Counted from the stretch's first letter, positions 18,378 through 26,711 are shown. The stretch: 64,000 nt of DNA from Lachnospiraceae bacterium (GCA_009774175.1 VSNG01000007.1:1-64000), one strand, 5' to 3'. Notes: generated by a model from the sequence alone, not told the origin. Translations and numbers: made by a program.

Positions 18378-18710
18378 ATGTCAGACAAAGAGATCATAGA
18401 GGCAACCAGACAGTTTGCGGCTACGATTATGACCTCGGATACCTATAAGGCGTATCTGTACCAGCGGGAAAAGATAAAAAAGCAGCCGGAACTTTATGAG
18501 AAAGTAAATGCGTACAGACAGACCAACTTTGATTTACAGAATGAGACGGACAGCGACGATATTTTTGAGCGTATGGAAGCCTTTGAGAAGGAGTATGAAA
18601 AGTTTCGGGAAGATCCTTTTGTAGACGGTTTTTTGCAGGCGGAACTGGCTTTCTGCCGTATGATGCAGGAGGTTTATGTGCTTCTGGCAGAGGAGATAGA
18701 CTTTGAATAA
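18378..18710 (+). CDS. YlbF/YmcA family protein
   Basis: A 110-residue helical protein of the Com_YlbF family (DUF964): TRQFAATIMTSDTYKAYLYQ, LYEKVNAYRQTNFDLQ and FLQAELAFCRMMQEVYVLLA. In B. subtilis YlbF and YmcA with YaaT form the Y-complex that directs RNase Y processing and affects competence, sporulation and biofilms. Its place directly after RNase J fits an RNA-turnover role, though the partners are not in view. AAAGGAG precedes the ATG. The TAA stop is shared with the start of the next repeat element. Confidence 0.85.
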   Translation: MSDKEIIEATRQFAATIMTSDTYKAYLYQREKIKKQPELYEKVNAYRQTNFDLQNETDSDDIFERMEAFEKEYEKFREDPFVDGFLQAELAFCRMMQEVYVLLAEEIDFE

Positions 18711-18871
18711 CAGCTTGGCCGTGCATTACATGGCGGGAAAAACCGTGCTTGCACGAGTTTTTGCAGACATGTAAATGCACGAGCTGAGCGCCCGAAAATG
18801 AGCAAAACAAGCTGCGAAGCAGCGGGAAAGCATCGTAGATGCGGTTTTGCGAATGGGCGCGGCCAAGCTGA
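18710..18871 (+). repeat. Interspersed palindromic element, copy B (162 bp)
   Basis: The outer arms CAGCTTGGCC (18711-18720) and GGCCAAGCTG (18861-18870) enclose a branched fold. Arm 2 is GTGCATTACATG / CATGTAAATGCAC (18721-18732, 18768-18780) with inner AAAAAC/GTTTTT and tip GTGC-TT-GCAC. Arm 3 is GCGCCC/GGGCGC then GCAAAAC/GTTTTGC (18802-18808, 18844-18850), enclosing hairpins GCTGC-GAA-GCAGC (18811-18823) and GCATC-GTA-GATGC (18830-18842). Copy C at 38188 has the same helices at nearly the same offsets with different sequences. The element starts in the stop codon of the YlbF-family gene. Confidence 0.85.
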
Positions 18872-18995
18872 AGCCGTGCGAGTGGGCGCGGCCAAGCTGA
18901 AGCCGTGCGAGTGGGCGCGGCCAAGCTGAAGCCGTGCGAATGGGCGCGGCCAAGCTGAAGCCGTGCGAATGGGCGCGGCCAAGCTGAGGCCGTGA
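18851..18995 (+). repeat. Five tandem 29-bp repeats
   Basis: Five back-to-back copies start at 18851, 18880, 18909, 18938 and 18967. Each begins GARTGGGCGCGGCC and ends AAGCCGTGC, with one G change and a diverged end in the last copy. The unit overlaps the right arm of element B, so it looks like amplification of that edge. Each unit can fold GCGCGGC with GCCGTGC. There are no spacers between units, so it is not a CRISPR array. The remaining bases to 19042 carry another piece shared with element B (CGCCCGAAAATGAG) and no gene. Confidence 0.95.
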
Positions 18996-19042
18996 GTTGA
19001 GCGTGGTCAGGCCGGGCCTGCGCCCGAAAATGAGGAGAAATT

Positions 19043-19537
19043 ATGAGTATAAAAGATGTTATCGGCTCCACCGTGGAACTGATTGTCAAGGTAGTGTTTC
19101 TGGTCTTCGCTGCGACATATATTATGAGAGGGGCCACGGCGGCTTACGAGTACGGCTTTCGCGTGTTTACGGAAGAGCCGGTTTCCCTTGGAGAAGGAAG
19201 AACGATCAGTGTCAGCGTGGAGGAGCCGGTTTCCGCAAGAGATGTGGGTGAGATGCTGGAAGAGCGGGGACTGATCCGCGACGCGAATCTTTTTGTGATT
19301 CAGGAGCTTTTGTCGGAGAATCATGGTAAAATACAGTCCGGCATTTATGATTTGAGCACCGCCATGACTGCGGAGGAGATGCTGAATGTGATGTCGGCGG
19401 ATGCGCCGGAAGAGGAAGACGCCGCTTCGGGCGACGAACAAAGCAGCACGGGTTCGACAGATACGGGCTTGGAGGAAGGTTCGGACAGCGATACGCCGGA
19501 TGAAGGCGGGACGGATACAGAGGAGGAAACGCCGTGA
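19043..19537 (+). CDS. Short MltG/YceG-like membrane protein without catalytic domain
   Basis: A 164-residue protein. One membrane helix (about 11-30) is followed by an extracytoplasmic segment like the LysM-like start of MltG/YceG (SARDVGEMLEERGLIRDANL, then SGIYDLSTAMTAEEMLNVM). It then ends in an acidic, Ser/Thr-rich, low-complexity tail. Full MltG is an endolytic transglycosylase of about 340 residues or more; its catalytic Glu region is absent here. The B. subtilis order mltG (yrrL), trmR (yrrM), U32 peptidases (yrrN/O) is mirrored, so it occupies the mltG position. It overlaps trmR by 4 bases. It may be a regulatory or binding-only relative. Confidence 0.7.
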   Translation: MSIKDVIGSTVELIVKVVFLVFAATYIMRGATAAYEYGFRVFTEEPVSLGEGRTISVSVEEPVSARDVGEMLEERGLIRDANLFVIQELLSENHGKIQSGIYDLSTAMTAEEMLNVMSADAPEEEDAASGDEQSSTGSTDTGLEEGSDSDTPDEGGTDTEEETP

Positions 19538-20214
19538 TTTCGGGGGAGCGCATGGAAACGTATTTGGCGTCTCTGGAAAGGGGAAATACGCCGCTGTTAG
19601 ATCAGATTGAAAAGGAAGCTTTGGAAACCAATGTGCCGATAATACGCACGCAAACGCAGGGATTACTTAAATTCCTACTCGCGCTGCGAAAACCCATGTC
19701 CATATTGGAAGTGGGGTGCGCCATTGGTTTTTCTGCGCTTTTGATGAGCGAATACGCACCGGCGGGATGTCATATTACCACCATTGAAAAATATGAGAAA
19801 AGGATACCTGTTGCCAGAAGTAATTTTGCGAGGGCGGGCAGGGAGGAAGCGATTACACTGCTTACGGGCGACGCGTCAGATATTTTGAAGGAGCTTAGGG
19901 GCCCCTATGATTTTATCTTTATGGATGCGGCCAAGGGACAATATATTCATTTTCTGTCGGATGCGCTCAGGCTTCTTTCGCCGGGCGGCTTGCTGGTTTC
20001 CGATAATGTGCTGCAGGACGGCGATATAATAGAGTCGCGTTTTGTGGTGACGAGGAGAAACCGCACGATTCACAGCAGAATGCGGGAGTATCTTTATGAG
20101 CTGACCCATCATGAGCAGCTGGAAACGGTAGTGCTGCCGGTGGGCGACGGGGTGACGGTGAGCGTAAAGTTGGGCGACAAAGACAGGCATTCTTCGGAGG
20201 TGTTGTATGGATAA
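19534..20214 (+). CDS. trmR: O-methyltransferase, probable tRNA 5-hydroxyuridine methyltransferase
   Basis: A 226-residue class I SAM methyltransferase of the catechol-O-methyltransferase-like family: MSILEVGCAIGFSALLMSEY (SAM site, about 54-73), ITTIEKYEKR, and YDFIFMDAAKGQYIHFL with metal-binding Asp. In B. subtilis TrmR (YrrM) methylates ho5U34 of tRNA to mo5U. The U32 protein directly downstream makes ho5U in that pathway, so this function is likely. Start is GTG 19534 after AGGAGG, giving a 4-base overlap with the previous gene; an ATG at 19552 is a weaker choice. It overlaps the U32 gene by 8 bases. Confidence 0.85.
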   Translation: MISGERMETYLASLERGNTPLLDQIEKEALETNVPIIRTQTQGLLKFLLALRKPMSILEVGCAIGFSALLMSEYAPAGCHITTIEKYEKRIPVARSNFARAGREEAITLLTGDASDILKELRGPYDFIFMDAAKGQYIHFLSDALRLLSPGGLLVSDNVLQDGDIIESRFVVTRRNRTIHSRMREYLYELTHHEQLETVVLPVGDGVTVSVKLGDKDRHSSEVLYG

Positions 20215-21442
20215 AAAGAAACCGGAATTACTGGTGCCGGCCTCCAGCCTGGAAGTATTAAAAACGGCTGTTATTTTTGGGGCGGACGCCGTTTATATTG
20301 GCGGCGAGGCTTACGGCCTGCGGGCAAAGGCGAAAAATTTTTCCATGGAAGAGATGGCGGAGGGGATTGCCTGCGCCCATGAGAGAAATGTTCGTGTATA
20401 TGTAACGGCAAATATTGTGGCGCACAATTATGATCTGGAAGGGGCGGCGGACTATTTCAGAAAGCTGCGGGATCTGGGGCCGGATGCGCTGATTATATCG
20501 GATCCCGGTATGTTTATGCTGGCACGGGAAATCTGTCCCGAAACAGATATTCATATTTCCACGCAGGCGAACAATACCAACTATATGACGTACCGCTTCT
20601 GGCATGAACAGGGCGCGAAGCGGGTGGTATCGGCCAGAGAACTGTCCCTGAAGGAGATCAGGGAGATCAGGGATAATATTCCGAAGGATATGGAGATAGA
20701 GAGCTTCGTGCATGGAGCCATGTGCATTTCCTATTCGGGAAGATGCCTTTTAAGCAGTTATCTGACGGGACGGAGCGCAAACCGCGGAGCCTGTACCCAT
20801 CCCTGCCGCTGGAAATATGCGCTGGTGGAGGAGACTAGGCCGGGAGAATATATGCCGGTTTTTGAAAATGACCGAGGTACCTATATTTTTAATTCCAAAG
20901 ACCTGAATATGGTCGCGCATATTCCCGAGCTTGTGGAGGCGGGGATTGACAGCTTTAAGATAGAGGGAAGAATGAAGACCGCGCTTTATGTGGCGACGGT
21001 GGCGCGCACTTACAGACGGGCCATTGACGATTATTTTATCTCGGAAGAACGTTACCGCGCCAATATGGACTGGTATCGTGCGGAGATTGCCAAGTGCACA
21101 TACCGCAAGTTTACTACAGGGTTCTATTTTGGAAAGGCCGATGAGACGACGCAGATTTATGACGAGAGCACTTATGTGAGCGAATATGCGTATCTGGGAA
21201 CTGTGGGAGCCGTAGCGGAAGCCTGCGCCCGCATCGAGCAGCGCAACAAGTTCTGCGTGGGGGATGAAATAGAAATTATGAAACCGAGCGGTGAAAATAT
21301 TCCCGTACAGGTGCTTGCCATGTACGACGGGGAGGGAAACCCGGTGGAGTCCTGTCCCCATCCCGGACAGATAATAAACGTAAGACTTTCCAGTACGCCG
21401 GATGTAAACGACATCCTGCGCGTCAGGAAAGATAACCTTTAA
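20207..21442 (+). CDS. U32 family protein, tRNA 5-hydroxyuridine synthesis (TrhP-like)
   Basis: A 411-residue member of the U32 'peptidase' family. Features are ELLVPASSLEVLKTAVIFGA, DAVYIGG, the hallmark ESFVHGAMCISYSGRCLLSS with Fe-S-type cysteines, GACTHPCRWKYAL, FNSKDLNMVAHIPEL and DSFKIEGRMKTALYVATV. In E. coli and B. subtilis such proteins (TrhP, YrrN/YrrO) hydroxylate U34 of tRNA using prephenate-derived chemistry. The overlap with trmR makes hydroxylation followed by methylation at the wobble base the best reading. Bacillus has two U32 genes here; this window has one. Confidence 0.88.
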   Translation: MDKKKPELLVPASSLEVLKTAVIFGADAVYIGGEAYGLRAKAKNFSMEEMAEGIACAHERNVRVYVTANIVAHNYDLEGAADYFRKLRDLGPDALIISDPGMFMLAREICPETDIHISTQANNTNYMTYRFWHEQGAKRVVSARELSLKEIREIRDNIPKDMEIESFVHGAMCISYSGRCLLSSYLTGRSANRGACTHPCRWKYALVEETRPGEYMPVFENDRGTYIFNSKDLNMVAHIPELVEAGIDSFKIEGRMKTALYVATVARTYRRAIDDYFISEERYRANMDWYRAEIAKCTYRKFTTGFYFGKADETTQIYDESTYVSEYAYLGTVGAVAEACARIEQRNKFCVGDEIEIMKPSGENIPVQVLAMYDGEGNPVESCPHPGQIINVRLSSTPDVNDILRVRKDNL

Positions 21443-21457
21443 TTCTGGAGAAACCAT

Positions 21458-22894
21458 ATGACATACATTTCGATAACCTTCTACTTATTTGTGACGGCAG
21501 TACTGCTATTATATTATATTCTGCCGTTGAAATACAGGTGGTTTGTGCTGCTTGGCGGCAGCCTCCTTTTTTATTGGGAGGCCATGGGGACGGGATCCGG
21601 AATGGCGGTGATTCTTGCAACGACTCTGGCCGCATATGGCGCGGGGGTGTTGTTAGAGAGGGTAAAAAACAGGGGCGTTCTGGCGGCGGCTGTTCTGCTG
21701 ATGGTGATTCCGTGGTTCTGTGTGAAAAATGGAAATTATGTGCTGGAGGTGCTGCTGCACCGAAGTTCCGTGGAGTGGATTGTTCCGCTGGGCATTTCCT
21801 TTTATACATTACAGGTGATATCTTATTTGGCGGATGTATACAGGGGACGGGTTGCCGCCCAGAAAAATCCTGCAAAATTCATGCTGTTTGTGATGTTTTT
21901 TCCGCAGATTGTACAGGGGCCGATACCCCGTTATGAGAGACTGGCCGGCCAGCTTTATGACGGGCACCGTTTTGACGAGAGAATGGTGGTGGGCGGCTTT
22001 TATCGGATTCTATGGGGCTTTTTCCTAAAACTGATGATTGCGGACAGAGCGGCGGTGTTTGTCAACTGGGTCTATGAGCTTGATTATGAATATGTGGGCT
22101 GCTATGTCCTGATAGCGGGTATCTTGTACAGTATCGAGCTGTATGCGGATTTCGCAGCCTGTATTTCCATTTCAAAGGGTGTGGCGAATCTGTTCGGCAT
22201 TCAGCTGGCGGACAATTTCAGACATCCTTATCTGGCGGTATCCGTTAAGGATTTCTGGCACAGATGGCACATTTCTCTCAGCGAGTGGCTGAAGGACTAT
22301 ATCTATATTCCGCTTGGCGGCAGCCGGAAAGGAAAAGTCAGAACTTATATAAATCTGACGTTGACTTTCTTGGTCAGCGGCATATGGCATGGCGCGGGAC
22401 TTCGGTTTGTTGTATGGGGAATGATGCATGCCGTTTACCAGATTATGGGACAGCTGACGCAGAATTTACAGCGGAAAGCGGCGAAGCTGACAGGTCTTGA
22501 CAGGGCGCCGGAAGCCGCTTTGTGGATTCGCAGAGTCTGGACGTTTCTGTGTGTGATGATGGCCTGGATTATCTTTCGGGCGGAGAGCCTCAGGAAGGGA
22601 CTGAAAATGATCTGGAGCATGTTTCAGGTCAGAAATATCTGGATTTTTACAAACGACGCGCTGCTTGGATGGGCTCTGGAGTGGAAGGAGTGGGTGGTTC
22701 TGGCGGCATCCGTCCTGATTCTGTTTGTGGTAAGTATAAAACAGGAGCAGGGAGTTTCCTTTTCAAAGCTGGTTTTCAGACAGCCTGTATATGTGAGATG
22801 GATTCTGTATCTGATTGCCATATTCGGTATTATGTCTTTTGGCGTCTACGGAACGGGATATGACGCGCAGGCCTTTATTTACGGGGGTTTTTAA
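21458..22894 (+). CDS. MBOAT family O-acyltransferase (AlgI/DltB-like)
   Basis: A 478-residue polytopic membrane acyltransferase with about ten hydrophobic segments. The MBOAT signatures are clear: FFPQIVQGPIPRYERL, DFWHRWHISLSEWLKDYIYI, PLGGSRKGK and the catalytic His in FLVSGIWHGAGLRF (about 301-314). Relatives export acyl groups across the membrane onto alginate, teichoic acid or other glycans. No dltA/dltC genes accompany it; the next gene is an SGNH-type secreted protein. This matches two-gene O-acetylation modules of extracellular polysaccharide. It lies 15 bases after the U32 gene. Confidence 0.92.
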   Translation: MTYISITFYLFVTAVLLLYYILPLKYRWFVLLGGSLLFYWEAMGTGSGMAVILATTLAAYGAGVLLERVKNRGVLAAAVLLMVIPWFCVKNGNYVLEVLLHRSSVEWIVPLGISFYTLQVISYLADVYRGRVAAQKNPAKFMLFVMFFPQIVQGPIPRYERLAGQLYDGHRFDERMVVGGFYRILWGFFLKLMIADRAAVFVNWVYELDYEYVGCYVLIAGILYSIELYADFAACISISKGVANLFGIQLADNFRHPYLAVSVKDFWHRWHISLSEWLKDYIYIPLGGSRKGKVRTYINLTLTFLVSGIWHGAGLRFVVWGMMHAVYQIMGQLTQNLQRKAAKLTGLDRAPEAALWIRRVWTFLCVMMAWIIFRAESLRKGLKMIWSMFQVRNIWIFTNDALLGWALEWKEWVVLAASVLILFVVSIKQEQGVSFSKLVFRQPVYVRWILYLIAIFGIMSFGVYGTGYDAQAFIYGGF

Positions 22895-22897
22895 CTA

Positions 22898-24373
22898 ATG
22901 AAGAAAAAGATTGGATTTGCCGGAAGAGTAATGGGTTTTCTTCTGATTTTTGCCGTATGTTATCATGCGTATTGCAGATGGATCACGCCTAAATTTTTTA
23001 CGGACACGGACTGGCCTACGACAACTACCTGCGCCGGTTTTTATGAGCTCCCAAAAGACAGTGCGGACGTGATTTTTCTGGGAAGCAGCCATGGCGTGAC
23101 GTCCTTTGTGCCGCAGGAATTATATAATAAATACGGAATTACCTCGTATAACCTGAGCACTGACGAACAGGGCGTGGCGACCTCCTATTACTGGCTTAAG
23201 GAGGCGCTTCGCTATCAGACGCCGAAAGCCGTGGTGCTGGAATGCTACTTTTGCTTTCCCTACTATGTCGACGAACCCTTAAATTCGGATGAAACTGCGA
23301 CCAGAAAGGCTTTTGACTTCATGAAATGGTCGCCCGTGAAGGCAGAAGCGGTTAAAACAATCTGTGAACTGGATGAGAACCAGAATGTGTGGAGCTATTA
23401 TTTTCCTCATTTGCGGTATCATGAGAGATGGCTGTGGGAAGGCTTTGACAGAAATGACTATACATATCGAAAGATGGCGGCCCGCTCTGAGCTGAAAGGA
23501 TATTCGCCCCTTCGGTTTTATCTGGGAGAGAAAGGGGAGGGCTTTGAGCCGCACGATATGGGTTCAGATGCCGGCTGCGCGGATATGGCGCCTCTGATGC
23601 GGGAGTATCTGGATAAAATTAACGATCTGTGTAAGGAAAATGAAATCACCCTGATTTTGACGATTACGCCGGCGGTATCGGCAAATGTTGAAATGTGCAA
23701 GGCGGTGCAGGCCTATGCGGATGAGAACGGATGCCAATTTATCAGCTTCAATGAACGGGATGTCTATCAGCAGATGGATTACGTGATGGCGGAGGATAAT
23801 TGCGACGACGGACATCCAAACCTGTGGGGCGCGGTGAAAATTACCGATTACATGGGATCGGTTTTAAGCGGCCAGTTCGGTCTGGAGGGCAGAACCGAGG
23901 CAAAGTGGGAGGAGACAAGGGACGCCTACGATTTTATTACGGACGCCTGCGACCTGATTCATCTGGGAGAGATCGGGCCTTTCCTTTCACAGCTGCATCA
24001 TGAACAGTATGCGGTTGTGATAACCTATCAGAATGATTCTTATGCCCTTGAAGAATCTGCGATTGAGGCTTTGCGGCAGCTGGGTCTGGCCGCAGAGCTG
24101 GACGGACAGGACGGGTGTAATTATCTGGCGGTGCTTGCGGACGGCAGGGTCTTGACGGAGCAGCTGACCTTTGAAGATATTCAGTATCAGTGCGCGCTTG
24201 CTGACGGACAGATGCCGCTGTATGCAGTCAGCGGGAGAAACGAGTGGGGAGGATATTACTGCGAAATCGGAATCGACAGGGAGACCTACCGCAACGATAA
24301 CGGCGGACTGAACGTGTTCATTTACAATATGCAGAACAGAAGGCTTGTAGACAGCAGATGGTATGATACCTGA
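22898..24373 (+). CDS. SGNH-type extracytoplasmic protein, MBOAT partner
   Basis: A 491-residue protein with one N-terminal membrane anchor (about 8-27) and a large outside domain. A nucleophile block IFLGSSHGVTSF (about 59-70, Ser in GSSHG) and a late Asp/His pair in CDDGHPNLWGAVKIT (about 301-315) give the SGNH hydrolase/acyltransferase layout, similar to AlgX/AlgJ or DltD-like partners of MBOAT proteins. The last ~120 residues (from about 370) are a separate part with no obvious family. Four bases separate it from the MBOAT gene. The substrate glycan cannot be told. Confidence 0.78.
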   Translation: MKKKIGFAGRVMGFLLIFAVCYHAYCRWITPKFFTDTDWPTTTTCAGFYELPKDSADVIFLGSSHGVTSFVPQELYNKYGITSYNLSTDEQGVATSYYWLKEALRYQTPKAVVLECYFCFPYYVDEPLNSDETATRKAFDFMKWSPVKAEAVKTICELDENQNVWSYYFPHLRYHERWLWEGFDRNDYTYRKMAARSELKGYSPLRFYLGEKGEGFEPHDMGSDAGCADMAPLMREYLDKINDLCKENEITLILTITPAVSANVEMCKAVQAYADENGCQFISFNERDVYQQMDYVMAEDNCDDGHPNLWGAVKITDYMGSVLSGQFGLEGRTEAKWEETRDAYDFITDACDLIHLGEIGPFLSQLHHEQYAVVITYQNDSYALEESAIEALRQLGLAAELDGQDGCNYLAVLADGRVLTEQLTFEDIQYQCALADGQMPLYAVSGRNEWGGYYCEIGIDRETYRNDNGGLNVFIYNMQNRRLVDSRWYDT

Positions 24374-24442
24374 GCGAAAAAGGGCGGCAGGCAGCATTTA
24401 CAGCGCTTTTTGAAAATTTTCAGAAAAAAAGAAAATTTATGC

Positions 24443-24471
24443 TTGCATTTTAAGAAAAAGTAGAGTATTCT
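24443..24471 (+). promoter_or_regulatory. Promoter of the type III glutamine synthetase gene
   Basis: TTGCAT (24443-24448), 17 bp, TATTCT (24466-24471). The start near 24478 gives a leader of about 100 bases containing an attenuator-like pair of hairpins. Confidence 0.6.
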
Positions 24472-24500
24472 TAAAGACGGAAATTGTATACAGGTATTCA

Positions 24501-24547
24501 GAACGATGGCGTTCCAAAAAAGGGATTTTTTTTGGAGCGCTTTTTTT
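24501..24547 (+). promoter_or_regulatory. Attenuator-like leader hairpins upstream of GSIII
   Basis: A hairpin GAACG-ATGG-CGTTC (24501-24514) shares bases with the 5' arm of a longer hairpin, GCGTTCC plus A-run (24509-24521) pairing with T-run plus GGAGCGC (24534-24540). The longer hairpin is followed by seven T (24541-24547), making a terminator 30 bases before the GSIII start. The two folds exclude each other, as expected for transcription antitermination. In Clostridia, ANTAR-type RNA-binding regulators act on some glutamine synthetase leaders; whether that applies here is inference. Confidence 0.6.
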
Positions 24548-24577
24548 GAAAGCGGATGCCGGGATGGAGGAGAGATT

Positions 24578-26689
24578 ATGAGCGAAAGGTTCAACGTGGA
24601 AGAAATTTTTGGAAAAAATGTTTTTACGCTGGGTAAGATGCAGGAACGTCTTACAAGGAGCGCCTACAGGGAAGTGGTTAAGGTCATGAACGAGGGCGGC
24701 GAGCTGTCCATGAATACCGCGAATATCGTTGCGAAGGCAATGAAGGATTGGGCGGTGGAGAACGGCGCGACTCATTATACCCACTGGTTTCAGCCGCTGA
24801 CCGGTATTACGGCTGAAAAGCATGACGCTTTTGTGTCGCATCCGGATGAGATGGGCAAGATGCTGACCGAGTTTTCCGGCAAGGAGCTGATCAAAGGTGA
24901 GCCGGACGCGTCTTCTTTCCCCTCCGGCGGTTTGCGGGCTACCTTCGAGGCGAGAGGCTATACGGCCTGGGACATCACTTCCCCCGCCTTTTTGAAAGAG
25001 TCGGGCTGCGGAACGATTCTCTGCATTCCTACCGCGTTCTGCTCCTATACGGGCGAGGCGCTGGATAAAAAGACGCCTCTGCTGCGTTCCATGGAGGCGC
25101 TGAGCGAGCAGGCGCTTCGTATCGTGCGGCTGTTTGGCAATACGGGGGCCACAAAGGTGACTGCTTCCGTAGGGCCGGAGCAGGAGTATTTTCTGGTAGA
25201 TAAAGACTTATATATGAAGAGAACGGATCTGATGTTTGCAGGCCGAACCCTTTTCGGCGCGCCCGCTCCCAAGGGTCAGGAGATGGAGGATCATTACTTT
25301 GGCGTAATCAGAGAGCGTGTTGGCGAGTATATGAAGGATCTCAACGAAGAGCTCTGGAAGCTGGGGGTAACAGCCAAGACGCAGCATAATGAGGTTGCGC
25401 CTGCACAGCACGAGCTTGCGCCCATTTATGAGACGGCCAATATAGCGGTTGACCACAACCAGATCGTTATGGAGACCATGAAGCGGGTGGCTGTAAAACA
25501 TAGCATGCGTTGTTTATTACATGAAAAACCTTATGCCGGGGTAAACGGTTCCGGCAAACATGACAATTGGTCCATCACCACGGACAACGGCGTGAACCTG
25601 CTTGATCCGGGCGATACGCCCAATGAGAACGTGCAGTTTCTGCTTGTACTGGCATGCATCATGAGAGCGGTAGATATCCATGCGGATCTGCTTCGTCAGT
25701 CTGCTTCCGATGTGGGTAACGATCACAGACTCGGGGCAAATGAAGCGCCTCCGGCAATTATTTCCATTTTCCTTGGGGAACAGCTTGAGGACGTGGTGAC
25801 GCAGCTGATTGAGACGGGCGAGGCCACTTCCGTTAAGGAAGGCGGTAAGCTTCTTACGGGTGTGAGCACGCTGCCTGATTTCCAGAAGGATGCGACCGAC
25901 AGAAACAGAACGTCGCCCTTTGCCTTTACCGGCAATAAGTTTGAGTTCCGTATGGTGGGTTCCGCGGATTCCATTGCAAGCCCTAACACGACACTAAACG
26001 CCATTGTGGCGGAGGCTTTCTGCGAGGCGGCGGATATACTGGAGAAAGCGGAAGATAAGGAACTGGCAATTCATGACCTGATTAAGAAATATATGACCGA
26101 GCACCAGAGAATTATCTTTAACGGGAACGGTTATTCCGACGAGTGGGTTGCGGAAGCTAAGAGGCGCGGCCTGCCCAATATCAAATCCATGATTGAGGCG
26201 GCGGGAACTCTCACAACAGACAAGGCGGTGAAGCTGTTCGAGAAGTTTGGCATCTTCACAAGGGTAGAGCTGGAGTCCAGAGAAGAAATCATTTATGAGA
26301 CCTATGCGAAATCCATTAACATTGAAGCCCTTACCATGATTGATATGGCGGGCAAGCAGATCATTCCCGCGGTGATCCGTTATACGAAGGTTCTGGCGGA
26401 TACGGTGAACGCGGTAAAGACGGCGGGCGCGGATGCGACTACGCAGGATGAGCTTTTGCAGGTGGTCGGCGAAAAGCTTACCGCAATGCAGACGGCTATT
26501 GAGAAACTGAAAAAGGCGGAGAAAGAGGCTTCCGAAATAGAGGACGCAAGGGCGCAGGCATTTTTCTACAAGGATACGGTTAAAGTGATAATGGATGAAC
26601 TTCGGGCTCCTGCGGATGAATTGGAGATGATTGTGGATAAGGAATACTGGCCGATTCCGACCTATGGTGAGCTGATGTTTGAGATCTGA
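24578..26689 (+). CDS. glnN: Type III glutamine synthetase
   Basis: A 703-residue glutamine synthetase of the large GSIII class, which makes glutamine from glutamate, ammonia and ATP in the cytosol. Seen are an N-terminal GSIII-specific part (FNVEEIFGKNVF), FPSGGLRATFEARGYTAWD, the core VTASVGPEQEYFLVD, KTQHNEVAPAQHELAPIYE, LLHEKPYAGVNGSGKHDNWS and GNKFEFRMVGSADS. Length and order match GSIII rather than the ~450-residue GlnA. ATG 24578 follows GGAGGAGA; an in-frame ATG farther up lies inside the attenuator. Expression is probably set by that leader in response to nitrogen. Confidence 0.95.
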   Translation: MSERFNVEEIFGKNVFTLGKMQERLTRSAYREVVKVMNEGGELSMNTANIVAKAMKDWAVENGATHYTHWFQPLTGITAEKHDAFVSHPDEMGKMLTEFSGKELIKGEPDASSFPSGGLRATFEARGYTAWDITSPAFLKESGCGTILCIPTAFCSYTGEALDKKTPLLRSMEALSEQALRIVRLFGNTGATKVTASVGPEQEYFLVDKDLYMKRTDLMFAGRTLFGAPAPKGQEMEDHYFGVIRERVGEYMKDLNEELWKLGVTAKTQHNEVAPAQHELAPIYETANIAVDHNQIVMETMKRVAVKHSMRCLLHEKPYAGVNGSGKHDNWSITTDNGVNLLDPGDTPNENVQFLLVLACIMRAVDIHADLLRQSASDVGNDHRLGANEAPPAIISIFLGEQLEDVVTQLIETGEATSVKEGGKLLTGVSTLPDFQKDATDRNRTSPFAFTGNKFEFRMVGSADSIASPNTTLNAIVAEAFCEAADILEKAEDKELAIHDLIKKYMTEHQRIIFNGNGYSDEWVAEAKRRGLPNIKSMIEAAGTLTTDKAVKLFEKFGIFTRVELESREEIIYETYAKSINIEALTMIDMAGKQIIPAVIRYTKVLADTVNAVKTAGADATTQDELLQVVGEKLTAMQTAIEKLKKAEKEASEIEDARAQAFFYKDTVKVIMDELRAPADELEMIVDKEYWPIPTYGELMFEI

Positions 26690-26711
26690 TGAAAATTTTT
26701 TAAAAAAATTA

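Noticed and set aside
18851..18995. 29-bp repeats that look like a CRISPR array
   Set aside because: The units are directly adjacent with no spacers, no cas genes are near, and the unit is part of the neighbouring palindromic element.
18427..19137. Long minus-strand frame with repeated Ala/Trp/Pro/Arg units
   Set aside because: It is produced by the tandem 29-bp repeats and lies opposite the YlbF-family gene; no ribosome site or family likeness.
24506..24577. Longer N-terminus for glutamine synthetase III
   Set aside because: The extra codons run through the terminator hairpin and lack a ribosome site, whereas ATG 24578 follows GGAGGAGA.
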